DNA of 64,000 bases from NCBI RefSeq assembly GCF_026004075.1, contig NZ_BPIK01000001.1, positions 1,342,041 through 1,406,040 on the forward strand. The letters run 5' to 3'. Both the position numbers and the translations under genes were made by a program. Below are positions 10,337 to 21,412 of this stretch, piece by piece. This DNA comes from Meiothermus sp. Its GTDB lineage: Bacteria; Deinococcota; Deinococci; Deinococcales; Thermaceae. A model generated the notes under the pieces. The model made no database searches, was not told the DNA's origin, and saw only the letters and a program-made list of their open reading frames with translations. Position 1 is the stretch's first letter. Every line of letters begins with the position of its first letter.

Positions 10337-10366
10337 AGTATAACAGATGGATGTGGGTAGGGCCAA
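10337..10366 (-). promoter_or_regulatory. Promoter of the rpsF operon
   Basis: On the minus strand, TTGGCC (10361-10366) and TATACT (10337-10342) are separated by 18 bp, a good sigma-A match. Transcription would start about 90 nt before rpsF. The leader begins with a hairpin with a GAAA loop (GATCC-GAAA-GGATC, about 10312-10325), followed by the S6:S18-like motif. Confidence 0.75.
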
Positions 10367-10428
10367 TTAATATTCGAAGAGCTTACTCTACACCCAGAGC
10401 CCATGTAACAACAAAGCAACAGAGGCAA

Positions 10429-11532
10429 TCAGGGCACCAGCACCGCCCCTGGCATCCGGCTTTCATGCAAGACCCAGGCAATTTCGCGCCCAAGTAAAGC
10501 CCCCACCACATTCCCGGTTCCACTATATCCCCCCATAGCCCACACACCTGGACGCACTTCCTCGGCAATGGGTAGGCCGTTGGCGCTGTAGCCCACAGAG
10601 GCTGCCCAGCGATGGGTAATGGGGGCCCGAATGTCCATTTGGTCTAGCAGGCGCTCGAGCCGCTGTTGAATGGCCTCGGTAGTTTCACTGCGATCGGTCC
10701 ACTCAGCCTCGCCGCCAGCATCACGCATCCCCCCCAGGGCAATCCGGCCATCGGGCAACTGCTGCCAGTAGTCGTAGCCCCAGCGGCGGTAAACCGGCCG
10801 ACTAAAGCGCATGGACACCGGAGCCGTAGTCAGCATTTGCAGTCGGGCGGTGCGTACCCGGCCCGCTAATTCGGGCAGTACATACTCGAGCCGACCATCC
10901 ACTGCTACCAGCACCTTCTGGCAGTACACCCGCCCTTGGGGGGTCTGCACCATCTGACCGCTAATGCTCAGTGCAGGGGTGTTTTCAAAAAGCCGAGCCC
11001 CGGCCTGCAGCGCTTGCCGGGCCAGAATCCTACACCGCTCGAGCGGGTTGAAAACCCCATCGCTGGGTATCAGCAAGCCCTGTCCCTCCGGGCCTTCATA
11101 GGGTTCCGCCTCGAAACCGTCGGCTCTGAGGGCCTCGAGGTGCGCCATACAGTCCTGTAGCTCCTCTTCCGAGGCCGCAATGCGCAAGGAGCCCACCAGC
11201 CGGATGGCCTGGGGTGTCTCTTCTTTCATTTGGGCAATTTGCTCGAGGGTGGCCTGGTACGCGCGCCGGGCAAAGTCGCGCCCGTGCTCGGCTACGCTTT
11301 GGTGGTAGAATTTCGCCAGCCCTGCCAGCAAAAAGCCGCCATTACGGCCCGCTGCTCCCCCCGCTACCGGGCCTGCGTCCAGGCCCACCACATTTCGGCC
11401 CAGCCGCAGTAGCTCGTGGATTGCAGCCAATCCCGAGCCGCCCAACCCCACCACGCAAAACTCGGCCTCGAGGTCACCCTCCAGGCTTGGCAAACCCGAC
11501 CAATTTCCATCGTCCCAAACCGGCGTGTTCAC
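10429..11532 (-). CDS. FAD-dependent oxidoreductase, DAO family
   Basis: The 367 aa protein has the Rossmann FAD motif CVVGLGGSGLAAIHELLR near residue 26 and GGAAGRNGGFLLAG, typical of the DadA/PuuB/OrdL branch of D-amino acid oxidase-like flavoproteins. The C-terminal FAD-contacting segment GVWAMGGYSGTGNVVG is present. The substrate is probably an amine or amino acid but is not determinable. The open frame extends upstream through a terminator and tRNA-Ala, so I moved the start to GTG at 11532. No strong Shine-Dalgarno sequence precedes it. Confidence 0.8.
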   Translation of the reverse strand: MNTPVWDDGNWSGLPSLEGDLEAEFCVVGLGGSGLAAIHELLRLGRNVVGLDAGPVAGGAAGRNGGFLLAGLAKFYHQSVAEHGRDFARRAYQATLEQIAQMKEETPQAIRLVGSLRIAASEEELQDCMAHLEALRADGFEAEPYEGPEGQGLLIPSDGVFNPLERCRILARQALQAGARLFENTPALSISGQMVQTPQGRVYCQKVLVAVDGRLEYVLPELAGRVRTARLQMLTTAPVSMRFSRPVYRRWGYDYWQQLPDGRIALGGMRDAGGEAEWTDRSETTEAIQQRLERLLDQMDIRAPITHRWAASVGYSANGLPIAEEVRPGVWAMGGYSGTGNVVGALLGREIAWVLHESRMPGAVLVP

Positions 11533-11572
11533 TCCATCAGCATAGCCATTTATGCATCTGTAGCCTATCCTG

Positions 11573-11607
11573 TAAAAAACGGGCTGGACTTTTAGCGTCC
11601 AGCCCGT
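11573..11607 (-). terminator. Rho-independent terminator after tRNA-Ala
   Basis: An 11-bp perfect stem (ACGGGCTGGAC at 11579-11589 with GTCCAGCCCGT at 11597-11607) has a seven-base loop and is followed by TTTTTT on the minus strand. It lies 14 nt after the tRNA-Ala 3' end and separates the tRNA from the oxidoreductase gene. Confidence 0.93.
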
Positions 11608-11620
11608 ATTACGGTTTTCT

Positions 11621-11695
11621 TGGTGGAGGCGAAGGGATTTGAACCCCCGACCTTGTCCTTGCAAAGGACCTGCTCTCCCGCTGAGCTACGCCCCC
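11621..11695 (-). tRNA. tRNA-Ala (anticodon UGC)
   Basis: The 75-nt sequence folds as a complete cloverleaf. The acceptor stem GGGGGCG/CGCCTCC carries the G3-U70 pair that is the alanine identity element. The D arm is GCTC/GAGC, the anticodon loop TTTGCAA has TGC at its centre, and the T loop is TTCAAAT. The 3' ACCA is genome-encoded. A TATACT hexamer lies 14-19 nt upstream of the 5' end, and a strong terminator follows. Confidence 0.97.
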
Positions 11696-11708
11696 AAGCC
11701 AAGCATGA

Positions 11709-11808
11709 AGTATAGCAGTGGTTGGGGCTTCCGTAAAGAGTCCCACTCCGTTATACTTCTTGTTTGGGTGTGCCAAACGCGGCCCGGGATTAGGGAACGG
11801 TGCCCGGG
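11709..11808. promoter_or_regulatory. Divergent promoters for tRNA-Ala and rpsB, with rpsB leader hairpin
   Basis: The intergenic region carries TATACT on the minus strand at 11709-11714, facing tRNA-Ala, and TATACT on the plus strand at 11752-11757, facing rpsB. The -35 matches are weak (TTTACG and TTCCGT). The rpsB leader of about 100 nt contains two CCCGGG copies (11783-11788 and 11803-11808), which are self-complementary and can form a six-bp hairpin. AAGGAG precedes rpsB. Confidence 0.6.
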
Positions 11809-11866
11809 GAAAAGCGCCAGTAGCACAAATTCAACGCCCGCTCCAACCGTCCCGTAAGGAGAAAAT

Positions 11867-12598
11867 ATGGCCAACGTTAGCATCAAGGAATTGCTGGAAG
11901 CCGGTGTGCACTTCGGTCACGAAACCAAGCGCTGGAATCCCAAGATGAAGCGCTACATCTACGCCGAGCGCAACGGTATTTTCATCATCGATTTGCAGAA
12001 GAGCATGGTCGAGCTCGAGCGCACCTTCAAGTACGTGCAAGACCTGGCCATGCGGGGGGCTACCATCCTGTACGTAGGCACCAAAAAGCAGGCCCAGGAG
12101 ATCATCCAGCAGGAAGCTGACCGGGCCGGAATGCCCTACGTCAACCAGCGCTGGCTGGGCGGTATGCTCACCAACTTCCGCACCATCACCGCGCAGGTCA
12201 ATCGTCTGGCCGAGCTCGAGGCCCTCTTCGCTTCCGAAGAAATTAAAGAGCGGGTCAAAACTGAGCAGGTCAAACTCCAGCACGAACTCGAGCGCCTGCA
12301 AAAGAACCTCGGAGGTTTCCGCAAGCTGCGCCGCCTGCCCGACGCCATCTTCGTGGTAGACCCCACCAAGGAAGCCATCGCCGTCAAGGAAGCCCGTAAG
12401 CTGGGTATCCCAGTGATTGCCCTGGCCGACACCGACTCCGATCCCGACGTGTGCGATTACATCATTCCCGGCAACGATGACGCTATCCGCTCGATCCAGC
12501 TCATCGTTACCCGCATGACCGATCTAATCGTGGAAGCCCGTGGTGGTGGGCGTGAGGCTCCAGCCCAGTCCGCCGAAGCCGAAGTGGCAGAAGCATAA
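11867..12598 (+). CDS. rpsB: 30S ribosomal protein S2
   Basis: S2 is a late-assembling small-subunit protein. The 243 aa sequence begins ANVSIKELLEAGVHFGHETK (S2 signature 1) and contains TILYVGTKKQAQEII, RWLGGMLTNF, a coiled-coil insertion (about residues 105-145) and PDAIFVVDPTKEAIAVKEA with IPVIALADTDSDPD. All are canonical. AAGGAG precedes the ATG. It heads the conserved rpsB-tsf-pyrH-frr run. Confidence 0.98.
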   Translation: MANVSIKELLEAGVHFGHETKRWNPKMKRYIYAERNGIFIIDLQKSMVELERTFKYVQDLAMRGATILYVGTKKQAQEIIQQEADRAGMPYVNQRWLGGMLTNFRTITAQVNRLAELEALFASEEIKERVKTEQVKLQHELERLQKNLGGFRKLRRLPDAIFVVDPTKEAIAVKEARKLGIPVIALADTDSDPDVCDYIIPGNDDAIRSIQLIVTRMTDLIVEARGGGREAPAQSAEAEVAEA

Positions 12599-12653
12599 GG
12601 GTACGCTTAGGTAAAAGTTGCCGCTACCCTAATCCCCTCAAAGGAGATACTCG

Positions 12654-13244
12654 ATGACCCAACTTGAGCAGATCAAAAAACTACGTGAGCAGACCGGCGC
12701 TGGCATGAGCGACGTCAAAAAAGCCCTGGAAGATGCTGGGTGGGACATGGAAAAAGCCACCACCCTGCTGCGCGAACGGGGTGCACTCAAAGCGGCCAAA
12801 AAAGCCGACCGCGAGGCCCGCGAGGGCATCATAGGCTCGTACATCCACCACAACCTGCGGGTTGGGGTGCTGGTCGAGCTTAACTCCGAGACCGATTTCG
12901 TGGCCCGCAACGAGGAGTTCCAGCGCCTGGCCAAAGATATCGCCATGCACATCGCCATGGCCAACCCCCGCTATGTAAGCGTTGAGGAGGTTTCGCAGGA
13001 AGACCTCGAGAAAGAGAAGGCCATCTACATACAGCAGCTCCTGAACGAAGGCAAGCCGCAAAACATCGCCGAAAAAGCTGCGGAAGGCCGCCTTAAAAAG
13101 TTCTACGAGGAGATGGTTCTGCTCGAGCAGCCTTTTGTAAAAGACGATAAAGTCAAGGTGGGCGATCTGATTAAGGCCGCCATCGCCAAGATTGGTGAAA
13201 ACATTCAGGTCAAACGCTTCTGTCGGTTCGAAGTAGGAGCATAA
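12654..13244 (+). CDS. tsf: Elongation factor Ts
   Basis: EF-Ts is the guanine nucleotide exchange factor for EF-Tu. The 196 aa protein has the N-terminal UBA-like module [20 protein letters not shown] and the core [11 protein letters not shown], which inserts into EF-Tu. It is the short form typical of Thermus, with only one core subdomain, compared with about 280 aa in E. coli. AAGGAG precedes the start. It lies 55 bp downstream of rpsB. Confidence 0.97.
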   Translation: MTQLEQIKKLREQTGAGMSDVKKALEDAGWDMEKATTLLRERGALKAAKKADREAREGIIGSYIHHNLRVGVLVELNSETDFVARNEEFQRLAKDIAMHIAMANPRYVSVEEVSQEDLEKEKAIYIQQLLNEGKPQNIAEKAAEGRLKKFYEEMVLLEQPFVKDDKVKVGDLIKAAIAKIGENIQVKRFCRFEVGA

Positions 13245-13258
13245 CGTATGCGCAGCAA

Positions 13259-13292
13259 GGGTCGAGAGTCGAGAGGCTTTCGACCCTTTACT
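13259..13292 (+). terminator. Possible terminator after tsf
   Basis: GGGTCGA (13259-13265) pairs with TCGACCC (13280-13286) and is followed by TTTACTT on the plus strand. The loop also contains GTCGA/CTTTCG material allowing alternative pairing. The T-run is short and interrupted, so this may be an attenuator that lowers readthrough from rpsB-tsf into pyrH rather than a full stop. Confidence 0.6.
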
Positions 13293-13371
13293 TATACCGA
13301 GTTCGAGGTGTAACTCTGGTGGTGCGAAGGTGGCTTTGCAAAGTCGGCATTAGCATAGCAAAGGGGGCTAG

Positions 13372-14076
<705 letters not shown>

Positions 14077-14241
14077 CCAGGCTAGCGTCTGATATAGGCC
14101 ACCTATCATCCAGTACTGCCATAATTTCGGGGCTCATTTAGAAGCAATAACAGTTCCGCTTATGACCAAACCTTGAAGAACTAAGCATGCGCCAATCACG
14201 CATAGGGTTGGTATAAGCTATCTCAGACACAGGAGGGAATT

Positions 14242-14799
14242 ATGCTCAAAGACCTGTACAACGAAACTAGACAGCACATGCAAAAATCCCTGGAGGCCCT
14301 CGAGCACCACCTCACCACCATGCGCACCGGCAGGGCCAACCCCGCCATTCTCAACAATATCAAGGTTGAGTATTACGGTTCGGCCATGCCCCTTAACCAA
14401 GTAGGAGCCGTATCCTCTCCCGATCCGCGCACTCTGGTGGTGCAGTCTTGGGATCCTAATATGCTCAAGGAAATCGAAAAAGCCATCCGTGACTCCGATC
14501 TGGGCCTGAACCCCACCAACAAAGGCGACGCTTTGTACATCAACATTCCTCCCCTCACCGAGGAGCGCCGCCGCGATCTGGTCAAATCGGTGAAACATTA
14601 CGCCGAAGAAGCCCGCATCGCCGTACGCAATATCCGGCGTGAAGCGCTGGATAAAGCCAAAAAACTGGAGAAAGAAAAACATCTCTCTGAAGACGATATC
14701 AAGCGCGCTGAGGTTGAAATTCAAAAAATCACCGATGAGTTCATACACAAAATTGATGAGGCCCTGCACAAAAAAGAGCAGGAAATTTTGAAGGGCTAA
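14242..14799 (+). CDS. frr: Ribosome recycling factor
   Basis: RRF splits post-termination ribosomes together with EF-G. The 185 aa protein has the helical-bundle sequence HLTTMRTGRANPAIL, VEYYGSAMPLNQVGAVSSPD, PPLTEERRRDLVK, EEARIAVRNIRREA and a C-terminal KITDEFIHKIDEALHKKEQEI. Length and motifs are standard. CAGGAGGG precedes the ATG at normal spacing. A promoter with TATAAG and an upstream TGG is visible about 30 bp before it, so frr may be transcribed separately from pyrH. Confidence 0.98.
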   Translation: MLKDLYNETRQHMQKSLEALEHHLTTMRTGRANPAILNNIKVEYYGSAMPLNQVGAVSSPDPRTLVVQSWDPNMLKEIEKAIRDSDLGLNPTNKGDALYINIPPLTEERRRDLVKSVKHYAEEARIAVRNIRREALDKAKKLEKEKHLSEDDIKRAEVEIQKITDEFIHKIDEALHKKEQEILKG

Positions 14800-14869
14800 G
14801 CGGCTTCCGCAGCACCTTGGCCAGCCTTTACAAAGTCGCCGCTAAAAACCTGCTGCTATGCTTTAAATC

Positions 14870-15730
14870 GTGGTGCCCGAAGCCCGACCCGACCCCACAC
14901 TGCCCACCCGCGTCATCTCCTCGCTCGTCGGGGTGGTGGTGTTGTTTTTGGTGCTATGGGAAGGGCGCATCTTCATGTTTTTGGCCCTGGTATTCATCTT
15001 GGTAATGGGTTCGTTTGAACTACGCTACATGCTGCGTAACAAGGGCATCGAGCTTAACATGGCCTTTTTGATTGGGGGGGGGCTGGTGATGCTTCTATTC
15101 AGCCTACCCCAGCTTCACGATGCCTACCCAGGCGTACCCTGGCGGGAAATTGCCCTGGGGCTGGTGCTGATTGGCGCGTTCAGTTCGGAGCTGATCGTGG
15201 GCGCCAACATCCAGCGGTTCGCCTACAGCCTGATGGCCTTTCTGTACCTGCCCTGGACGCTGGGCTTCTTCCTGCTTTTGCGCCACTCGCCTGACGGCAA
15301 CGTGGGGTTATGGATTCTGGCCCTGCCGCTCATCACCAGTTTTGCCAACGACATCGGGGGCTATTTTGTAGGGCGCTACCTGGGGAAACGTAAACTGGCC
15401 CCCACCATTAGCCCCGGCAAAACCGTGGAGGGCTCGATTGGTGGGATTGCCACCAGCCTTTTGCTGCTCTTTCTCTTTACCACCATCGTGCGCTCGGCCT
15501 ATCCCGAAAGCCCCTTTGCCCTGTTCAGGCCGGTGGAGCTGTTTGTGGTCAACCTGGTGCTTTCGTTTGCCGCCCAGCTGGGCGACCTGACCGAGTCCAT
15601 GCTCAAGCGCTACTGCGGGGTCAAAGACTCCGGCTACTTCCTGCCCGGTCACGGTGGGCTCTTGGATCGGCTGGACTCGCACCTGTTCACGGTTCCGCTC
15701 ACCTACTACCTCCTCACCATTTTTATTTGA
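14870..15730 (+). CDS. cdsA: Phosphatidate cytidylyltransferase
   Basis: CdsA makes CDP-diacylglycerol, the precursor of membrane phospholipids. The 286 aa integral membrane protein has about eight hydrophobic segments. The C-terminal signature is complete: [32 protein letters not shown] and [17 protein letters not shown] with [13 protein letters not shown] place the start at GTG 14870. TATGCT ends 7 nt before it, so a leaderless transcript is likely, and no Shine-Dalgarno sequence is present. Confidence 0.95.
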   Translation: MVPEARPDPTLPTRVISSLVGVVVLFLVLWEGRIFMFLALVFILVMGSFELRYMLRNKGIELNMAFLIGGGLVMLLFSLPQLHDAYPGVPWREIALGLVLIGAFSSELIVGANIQRFAYSLMAFLYLPWTLGFFLLLRHSPDGNVGLWILALPLITSFANDIGGYFVGRYLGKRKLAPTISPGKTVEGSIGGIATSLLLLFLFTTIVRSAYPESPFALFRPVELFVVNLVLSFAAQLGDLTESMLKRYCGVKDSGYFLPGHGGLLDRLDSHLFTVPLTYYLLTIFI

Positions 15731-15782
15731 GACCAAATCGCCTCGGGTTACAGACCTCACCCGCCAAACCGGTACACTGGCA

Positions 15783-16916
15783 ATGAAGATGAACGATAAC
15801 CCCAAACGCATTGTGGTGCTGGGCTCGACCGGCTCCATTGGCACCCAGACCCTGGATGTCTGCCGCTGGCGGGGCTACCGGGTGGTGGGGCTGGTGGCCG
15901 GGAAAAACCTGGAGCTGCTGGCCCAGCAGATTGCCGAGTTTCGGCCCGAGGTGGTGGCTGCCGACCCTTCCATCCTGCCCGAACTCGAGGCCCGCTTTCC
16001 CGGCTTGCGCACCGCCGACGTCCTCGAGGTGGCTGCCTGGCCGGCCGAGGTGGTGGTGGGGGCCATACCGGGCCTGGCCGGTCTGCCGGGGGTGCGGGTG
16101 GCGGTGCAGCAAGGCCGCCGCCTGGCCTTAGCCAACAAGGAGAGCATGGTGGCCGCCGGGCCGCTCTTGTGGCAGGAGGCCGAGCAGAGCGGGGCCGAGA
16201 TTATCCCGGTGGACTCCGAGCACTCCGCCCTGTTTCAGAGTCTGCTGGGGGAGCCCTTTGAAGACCTGGCCGAGCTGATTCTCACCGCTTCTGGGGGCCC
16301 TTTTCTGCACGAACCCACCGACCTTTCCAGCGTCACCCCTCAGATGGCCCTCCAGCACCCCCGCTGGAAGATGGGGCCCAAGGTGACCATTGACTCCTCG
16401 ACGCTCTTCAACAAGGGCCTCGAGGTGCTGGAAGCTGTGCAGTTGTTCAGGGTGCCCATCGAAAAGGTCAAGGTGCAGATTCACCCCCAGTCGTATGTGC
16501 ACTCCATGGTGCGCTTCCAGGACGGCAACCTCAAAGCCCAGCTCGGCCCCACCGATATGCGTCTGGCCATCCAGTACGCCCTCACCTACCCCCAAAGGCC
16601 CCCCACCCCGCTCCGCGAGGCCCCCATTCCCGAGCGGCTGGAGTTTTACCCGCCGGATACCGCCCGCTTCCCGGCCCTGGCCCTGGCCTATGAGGCCGGG
16701 AGGATGGGGGGACTGGCCCCGGTGGTGCTCAACGCCGCCGACGAAATCGCGGTGGAGGCCTTTTTGCAGGGGCAGATCGGCTACCTGGAGATCCCAAGGG
16801 TGCTGGAAAAAGTGTTGCAGCAGACTCCGGTGGGTGCACTGACCTGGGACAATATTGTTAATGCCGACCTCGAGGCCCGCCGGTGGGCCCGTGAGTACCT
16901 GAAGGTAAAGGTCTGA
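15783..16916 (+). CDS. dxr: 1-deoxy-D-xylulose 5-phosphate reductoisomerase
   Basis: Dxr catalyses the NADPH-dependent second step of the MEP isoprenoid pathway. The 377 aa protein has the nucleotide-binding [27 protein letters not shown], the metal/substrate segment [11 protein letters not shown] and the flexible-loop region with [23 protein letters not shown] at 15783 begins the family-typical N-terminus; the frame is open further upstream inside cdsA, but that part does not fit. It is followed after 14 bp by rseP. Confidence 0.96.
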   Translation: MKMNDNPKRIVVLGSTGSIGTQTLDVCRWRGYRVVGLVAGKNLELLAQQIAEFRPEVVAADPSILPELEARFPGLRTADVLEVAAWPAEVVVGAIPGLAGLPGVRVAVQQGRRLALANKESMVAAGPLLWQEAEQSGAEIIPVDSEHSALFQSLLGEPFEDLAELILTASGGPFLHEPTDLSSVTPQMALQHPRWKMGPKVTIDSSTLFNKGLEVLEAVQLFRVPIEKVKVQIHPQSYVHSMVRFQDGNLKAQLGPTDMRLAIQYALTYPQRPPTPLREAPIPERLEFYPPDTARFPALALAYEAGRMGGLAPVVLNAADEIAVEAFLQGQIGYLEIPRVLEKVLQQTPVGALTWDNIVNADLEARRWAREYLKVKV

Positions 16917-16930
16917 TTGCGGAGCAAAGC

Positions 16931-17944
16931 ATGAGCATCCTCTGGTTTCTACTGATTATCTCCATCAGCATCTTCGTACACGAGCTGGGCCACTACCTGG
17001 CCGCCCGAGTGCAGGGGGTGGGGGTCAAGAACTTTGGGGTGGGTTTTGGCCCTACCCTGCTCAAGTTTGAGCGCTGGGGCACCACCTGGCGGCTCAATGC
17101 CATCCCGCTGGGCGGCTACGCCGAGATCGAGGGCATGATGCCCGGCGACACCCACGGCTACGCGCGGCTCTCGAGCTGGGGCAAATTCCTGATTCTGGTG
17201 GCCGGCGTGGTCATGAACCTGCTCCTGGCCTGGGGGGTGCTGGCCGCACTCTCCTCTATTCAGGGCATCCCCCAGACCCGCGCCGAGGTCACCGAGGTGC
17301 TGCCCGGCAGCCTGGCCGAGCAGGCCGGTTTTAGGGTGGGCGACCGCATCCTCAGTTTGAACGGGGAGAAGCTCACCGCCTACGACCAGGTCACCCGCTT
17401 CCGCCAGAGCACGGGCGAAAAGGTGTTCGTGGTGCTACGCGATGGCGCCGAGGTGACCATACGCTTCAATTGGGACAACACCCAGGCCCGGCTGGGCATC
17501 GTCTACCGGCCTGAGCTGGTGGGCTACACCCGCATCAACTTCTTCCAGGGATTCGCTCGAGCCATCGGCGAGACGGTGGTGGCAGTGCCACGCTTCGTGC
17601 AGGAGTTCGTGGGCAGCATCGCCCGCATCCTCTCAGGGCAGCAGGCCCAGGGGGTGGCGGGGCCGGTGGGCATCGTCAACATCACCGGGCAGGCTGCCGA
17701 GCAGGGGCTTGGCACGCTGGTAGGACTGCTGGCGGCCATCAACCTCTCGCTGGCGGTGTTCAACCTCCTGCCCATCCCTGGGCTGGATGGGGGGCGCATC
17801 CTGGTGCTCATTGCCAATGCTTTGAGCGGGGGGCGCATCAAACCCGAGACCGAGGCCCGGCTCTCGTACGGGGGGTTCATTTTTTTGATTCTCCTGATTG
17901 TGCTGGTGACCATCAACGACATCCGCAACCTGGTGGGCGGCTAG
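16931..17944 (+). CDS. rseP: Site-2 intramembrane protease RseP
   Basis: RseP-type metalloproteases cleave membrane anchors of anti-sigma factors and remnant signal peptides. The 337 aa protein has the zinc site HELGH at residues 17-21 in the first membrane segment, GGYAEIEG, a central PDZ domain (about residues 115-190) and the third metal ligand in NLLPIPGLDGGRI near the C-terminus. Its position after dxr and cdsA is the standard bacterial arrangement. Its substrate is unknown; no anti-sigma factor lies in this window. Confidence 0.95.
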   Translation: MSILWFLLIISISIFVHELGHYLAARVQGVGVKNFGVGFGPTLLKFERWGTTWRLNAIPLGGYAEIEGMMPGDTHGYARLSSWGKFLILVAGVVMNLLLAWGVLAALSSIQGIPQTRAEVTEVLPGSLAEQAGFRVGDRILSLNGEKLTAYDQVTRFRQSTGEKVFVVLRDGAEVTIRFNWDNTQARLGIVYRPELVGYTRINFFQGFARAIGETVVAVPRFVQEFVGSIARILSGQQAQGVAGPVGIVNITGQAAEQGLGTLVGLLAAINLSLAVFNLLPIPGLDGGRILVLIANALSGGRIKPETEARLSYGGFIFLILLIVLVTINDIRNLVGG

Positions 17945-17988
17945 CATCGCGCTACCTCGCAGGCAAAACCGCGATAGAATAGCCGCCA

Positions 17989-18621
17989 ATGGACGCCACG
18001 GTGCTCATTCCGGCCTACAACGAAGCAGCCCACATCGGGGCGGTGGTGGCCGCGGCGCGGGAGGCCGGTTTTCCGGTGCTGGTGGTGGACGACGGCTCAA
18101 GCGACGCAACCGCCCAGGCCGCCGAAGCCGCTGGGGCCAGGGTGCTGCGTTTGCCCGAAAACCGGGGCAAAAGTGCAGCCCTGGCCTTCGGCCTGGCCCA
18201 TGTGCAAACCCCCTATGTGCTGCTATTGGATGCCGATCTGGTGGGGCTAAAACCTCAACACCTGCTGAACCTGCTCGAGCCGGTGCGAAGCGGCCAGCTG
18301 GACATGGCCATTGGGGTCTTCAAGTCCGGGGGCCTGATGACCGACTTCGGCAACCGCGCCACCCCGTTTCTCTCGGGGCAACGGGCCTGTAGCACCCAGT
18401 GGCTCCGCAGCGTGCCCAACCTGACCGAGCGGCGCTGGCCCGAGCCTGCCATCACCGACCACCTGGCCCGCACCCAGGCCCGCTGGGCCTACGTAGAGCT
18501 GCACGGGGCCGGCCAGATTATGAAGGAACAAAAACGCGGCTTCTGGAAGGGCCTGGGTATGCGCCTCAAGATGTACACCGAGCTTCTAAGGTACCGCTTG
18601 GGCCGGAAGACTCGAGCTTGA
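17989..18621 (+). CDS. Family 2 glycosyltransferase
   Basis: The 210 aa GT-A fold protein opens with TVLIPAYNEAAHIGAVVAAA and VLVVDDGSSDAT, followed by NRGKSAALAFGLAHV and the DXD-like LLLDADLVGL. These are GT2 hallmarks. The C-terminal half is short and has no obvious membrane anchor. A dolichyl-phosphate mannose/glucosyl-3-phosphoglycerate-type enzyme is possible, but the acceptor cannot be told. TAGAAT ends 8 nt before the ATG, giving it its own leaderless promoter. Confidence 0.88.
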   Translation: MDATVLIPAYNEAAHIGAVVAAAREAGFPVLVVDDGSSDATAQAAEAAGARVLRLPENRGKSAALAFGLAHVQTPYVLLLDADLVGLKPQHLLNLLEPVRSGQLDMAIGVFKSGGLMTDFGNRATPFLSGQRACSTQWLRSVPNLTERRWPEPAITDHLARTQARWAYVELHGAGQIMKEQKRGFWKGLGMRLKMYTELLRYRLGRKTRA

Positions 18622-18669
18622 ATTTCCCTGACCATAGACCCATAGCTTTGAGAGCACATGGAGGTGGCT

Positions 18670-18918
18670 ATGCGAATCGAAGTGGCTGTGATGATGCAGG
18701 TGCACGTACCCGAAGACACCGACCTCGAGGATCTGAGCCTGGAGATTGACGAGGAGGGCCTGCGCTTCGTGAGCAAAGGCCAGGTGGTGGCCGACGCCAG
18801 CCAGATCGAGGACTACTACATTGACGATATCGAGTCGGAAGAAGACGATTGGGACGGCGAGGACGACTGGGAAGAAGAGGAAGAGGAAGAGGAAGAGGAA
18901 GAGGAAGAAGAGCGGTGA
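18670..18918 (+). CDS. Hypothetical acidic protein with poly-glutamate tail
   Basis: I do not recognise this family. The 82 aa protein has an N-terminal part of about 45 residues (RIEVAVMMQVHVPEDTDLED..GLRFVSKGQVVADASQIEDYY) and a tail made almost only of Asp and Glu, ending in about 16 consecutive Glu and an Arg. The tail is encoded by a GAGGAA-type hexanucleotide run. ATG at 18670 is preceded by GGAGG at 5 nt; an upstream ATG at 18658 is the alternative. No membrane segment or cysteine is seen. Confidence 0.7.
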   Translation: MRIEVAVMMQVHVPEDTDLEDLSLEIDEEGLRFVSKGQVVADASQIEDYYIDDIESEEDDWDGEDDWEEEEEEEEEEEEEER

Positions 18919-19080
18919 GCTCCAAACACCCTGCCATCTCATTTCCCTTATCCAGGAGCCCCTGCGGGAAATATGCTTTGCTGCAACGGGCCAGGTACAG
19001 GGCTTTCCATGGGGTTCACAGGTACATGCAGGGGTTATTTGTCCTACTTTTTCCAAAAAGCCAGTGGGTAGAATAAGCGC

Positions 19081-20210
<1,130 letters not shown>

Positions 20211-20214
<4 letters not shown>

Positions 20215-21398
20215 TTTCTGAAAACCACGTCTTCCCGCTGGAAATTGCGATAGGCCAGGTGCAGCGCCAGCGCGCCATAGGCCAGGGTAGAGGCCCAGGT
20301 GATGAGCAGTTGGGTGGCAGTGGCCGCGCCTTTGACAATCGCGTCCAGCGCCAGCATTACGTTTACAAGGGGCAGGGCGAAGTACCAGTCCTGCAGTTTG
20401 AGAAAATCGGAGAACTGCAGAAAGAGCAAAGGAATCAGCATCACCAGGGATAAGGGGCTCATATAACTCTGGGCCTCCTTGAAGCTGCGGGCGTAAAGGC
20501 CCAGGGAAATCATGATGGCGATGATGAGCAGGGCGAATAGCACTGCCGTTACCAAGATAGCCAGATAACCCAGCGGATCGAGGGCCAGGGCACCCCCTAA
20601 CTGGGCCTGGTTCTCTCCGTTCTGCACGGCCTGAAGCTGGGCAGCAAAAAGGTTGCGGAACACCCCGCCGCCCAGCAAAAGCCCGGCCACGGCCGCAAAG
20701 GTCGAGAGCAGCGACATCACAAACACCGCCAGCCCTTTGCCCAGCAGAACCTGGAGGAGCGGGACGGGGGCGGCCAGAAGGGCCTCGAGCGTCCCCTTCT
20801 CCTTCTCCCCTGCCGTGGCGTCCACCGCCACCGGCATACCGCCCGCCTGAATAAACGAAACCAAAAAGAACGGAATCAGGAAGGCAAAGAGGCCAGCGGC
20901 CCGCTCCTGCTCGCGCGAGGCGTCCTGGGTCTCGACGCTGAAGGGCTCCAGAATATCGGTTCCAATCCCCCGGGCTCGCAGTTGCTCGGCCACCACCTGG
21001 TCTTTGTAAGCGCGCAGCGCCGCCTGCACCTTCTCCACCACCAGCGCACTCTGGGTGGCCCCGCCCGAGAGCCGGCCATAGATGATGTAGCGCCCATTCT
21101 CGAAGACCAGGGCCGCCTGCACCTCGCGGTTCTGCACGGCCCCCTGGGGGTTGGCTACCTCGATGGGCTCGACCCTGGCTTTGCGGAGTTCCTCCAGCAC
21201 CACCGTCGGAACCCCCACCACCCCCACTTTCTGCACGGACTCCTGGGTCTGGCGGGCGGCGTTGCCGAAGAGCAGAATGGGGCCAAACATCAACAGCGGC
21301 ATGATCAGGATGGGCAGCACCAGGGTGGTAAAGAGCACCCGGCGCTCGCGCACCACGCTAAGCAGCTCTTTACGGGCAATGATCAAGATTTCGTTCAT
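20211..21398 (-). CDS. ABC-2 type export permease (NatB-like)
   Basis: The 395 aa protein has an N-terminal signal-anchor helix after MNEILIIARKELLSVVRERR, a large extracytoplasmic domain (about residues 45-180) and five further membrane segments. It contains the NatB-type motif EKEKGTLEALLAAPVPL. These match the NatB/CcmB-like ABC-2 permease family that works with a NatA ATPase in sodium or drug export; the substrate is inferred only broadly. ATG at 21398 is preceded by AGGTGGGG. It is 14 nt downstream of its ATPase gene. Confidence 0.88.
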
Positions 21399-21412
21399 GG
21401 GGCACCCCACCT

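Noticed and set aside
11533-11664. N-terminal extension of the DAO-family oxidoreductase through tRNA-Ala
   Set aside because: The extension would translate a terminator and the 3' half of tRNA-Ala; the FAD fold begins later, so GTG 11532 was used.
14077-14241. Small RNA or riboswitch in the pyrH-frr gap
   Set aside because: Only a promoter-like TATAAG and a 5-bp dyad (ATGCG/CGCAT) were found; no recognisable aptamer or terminator.
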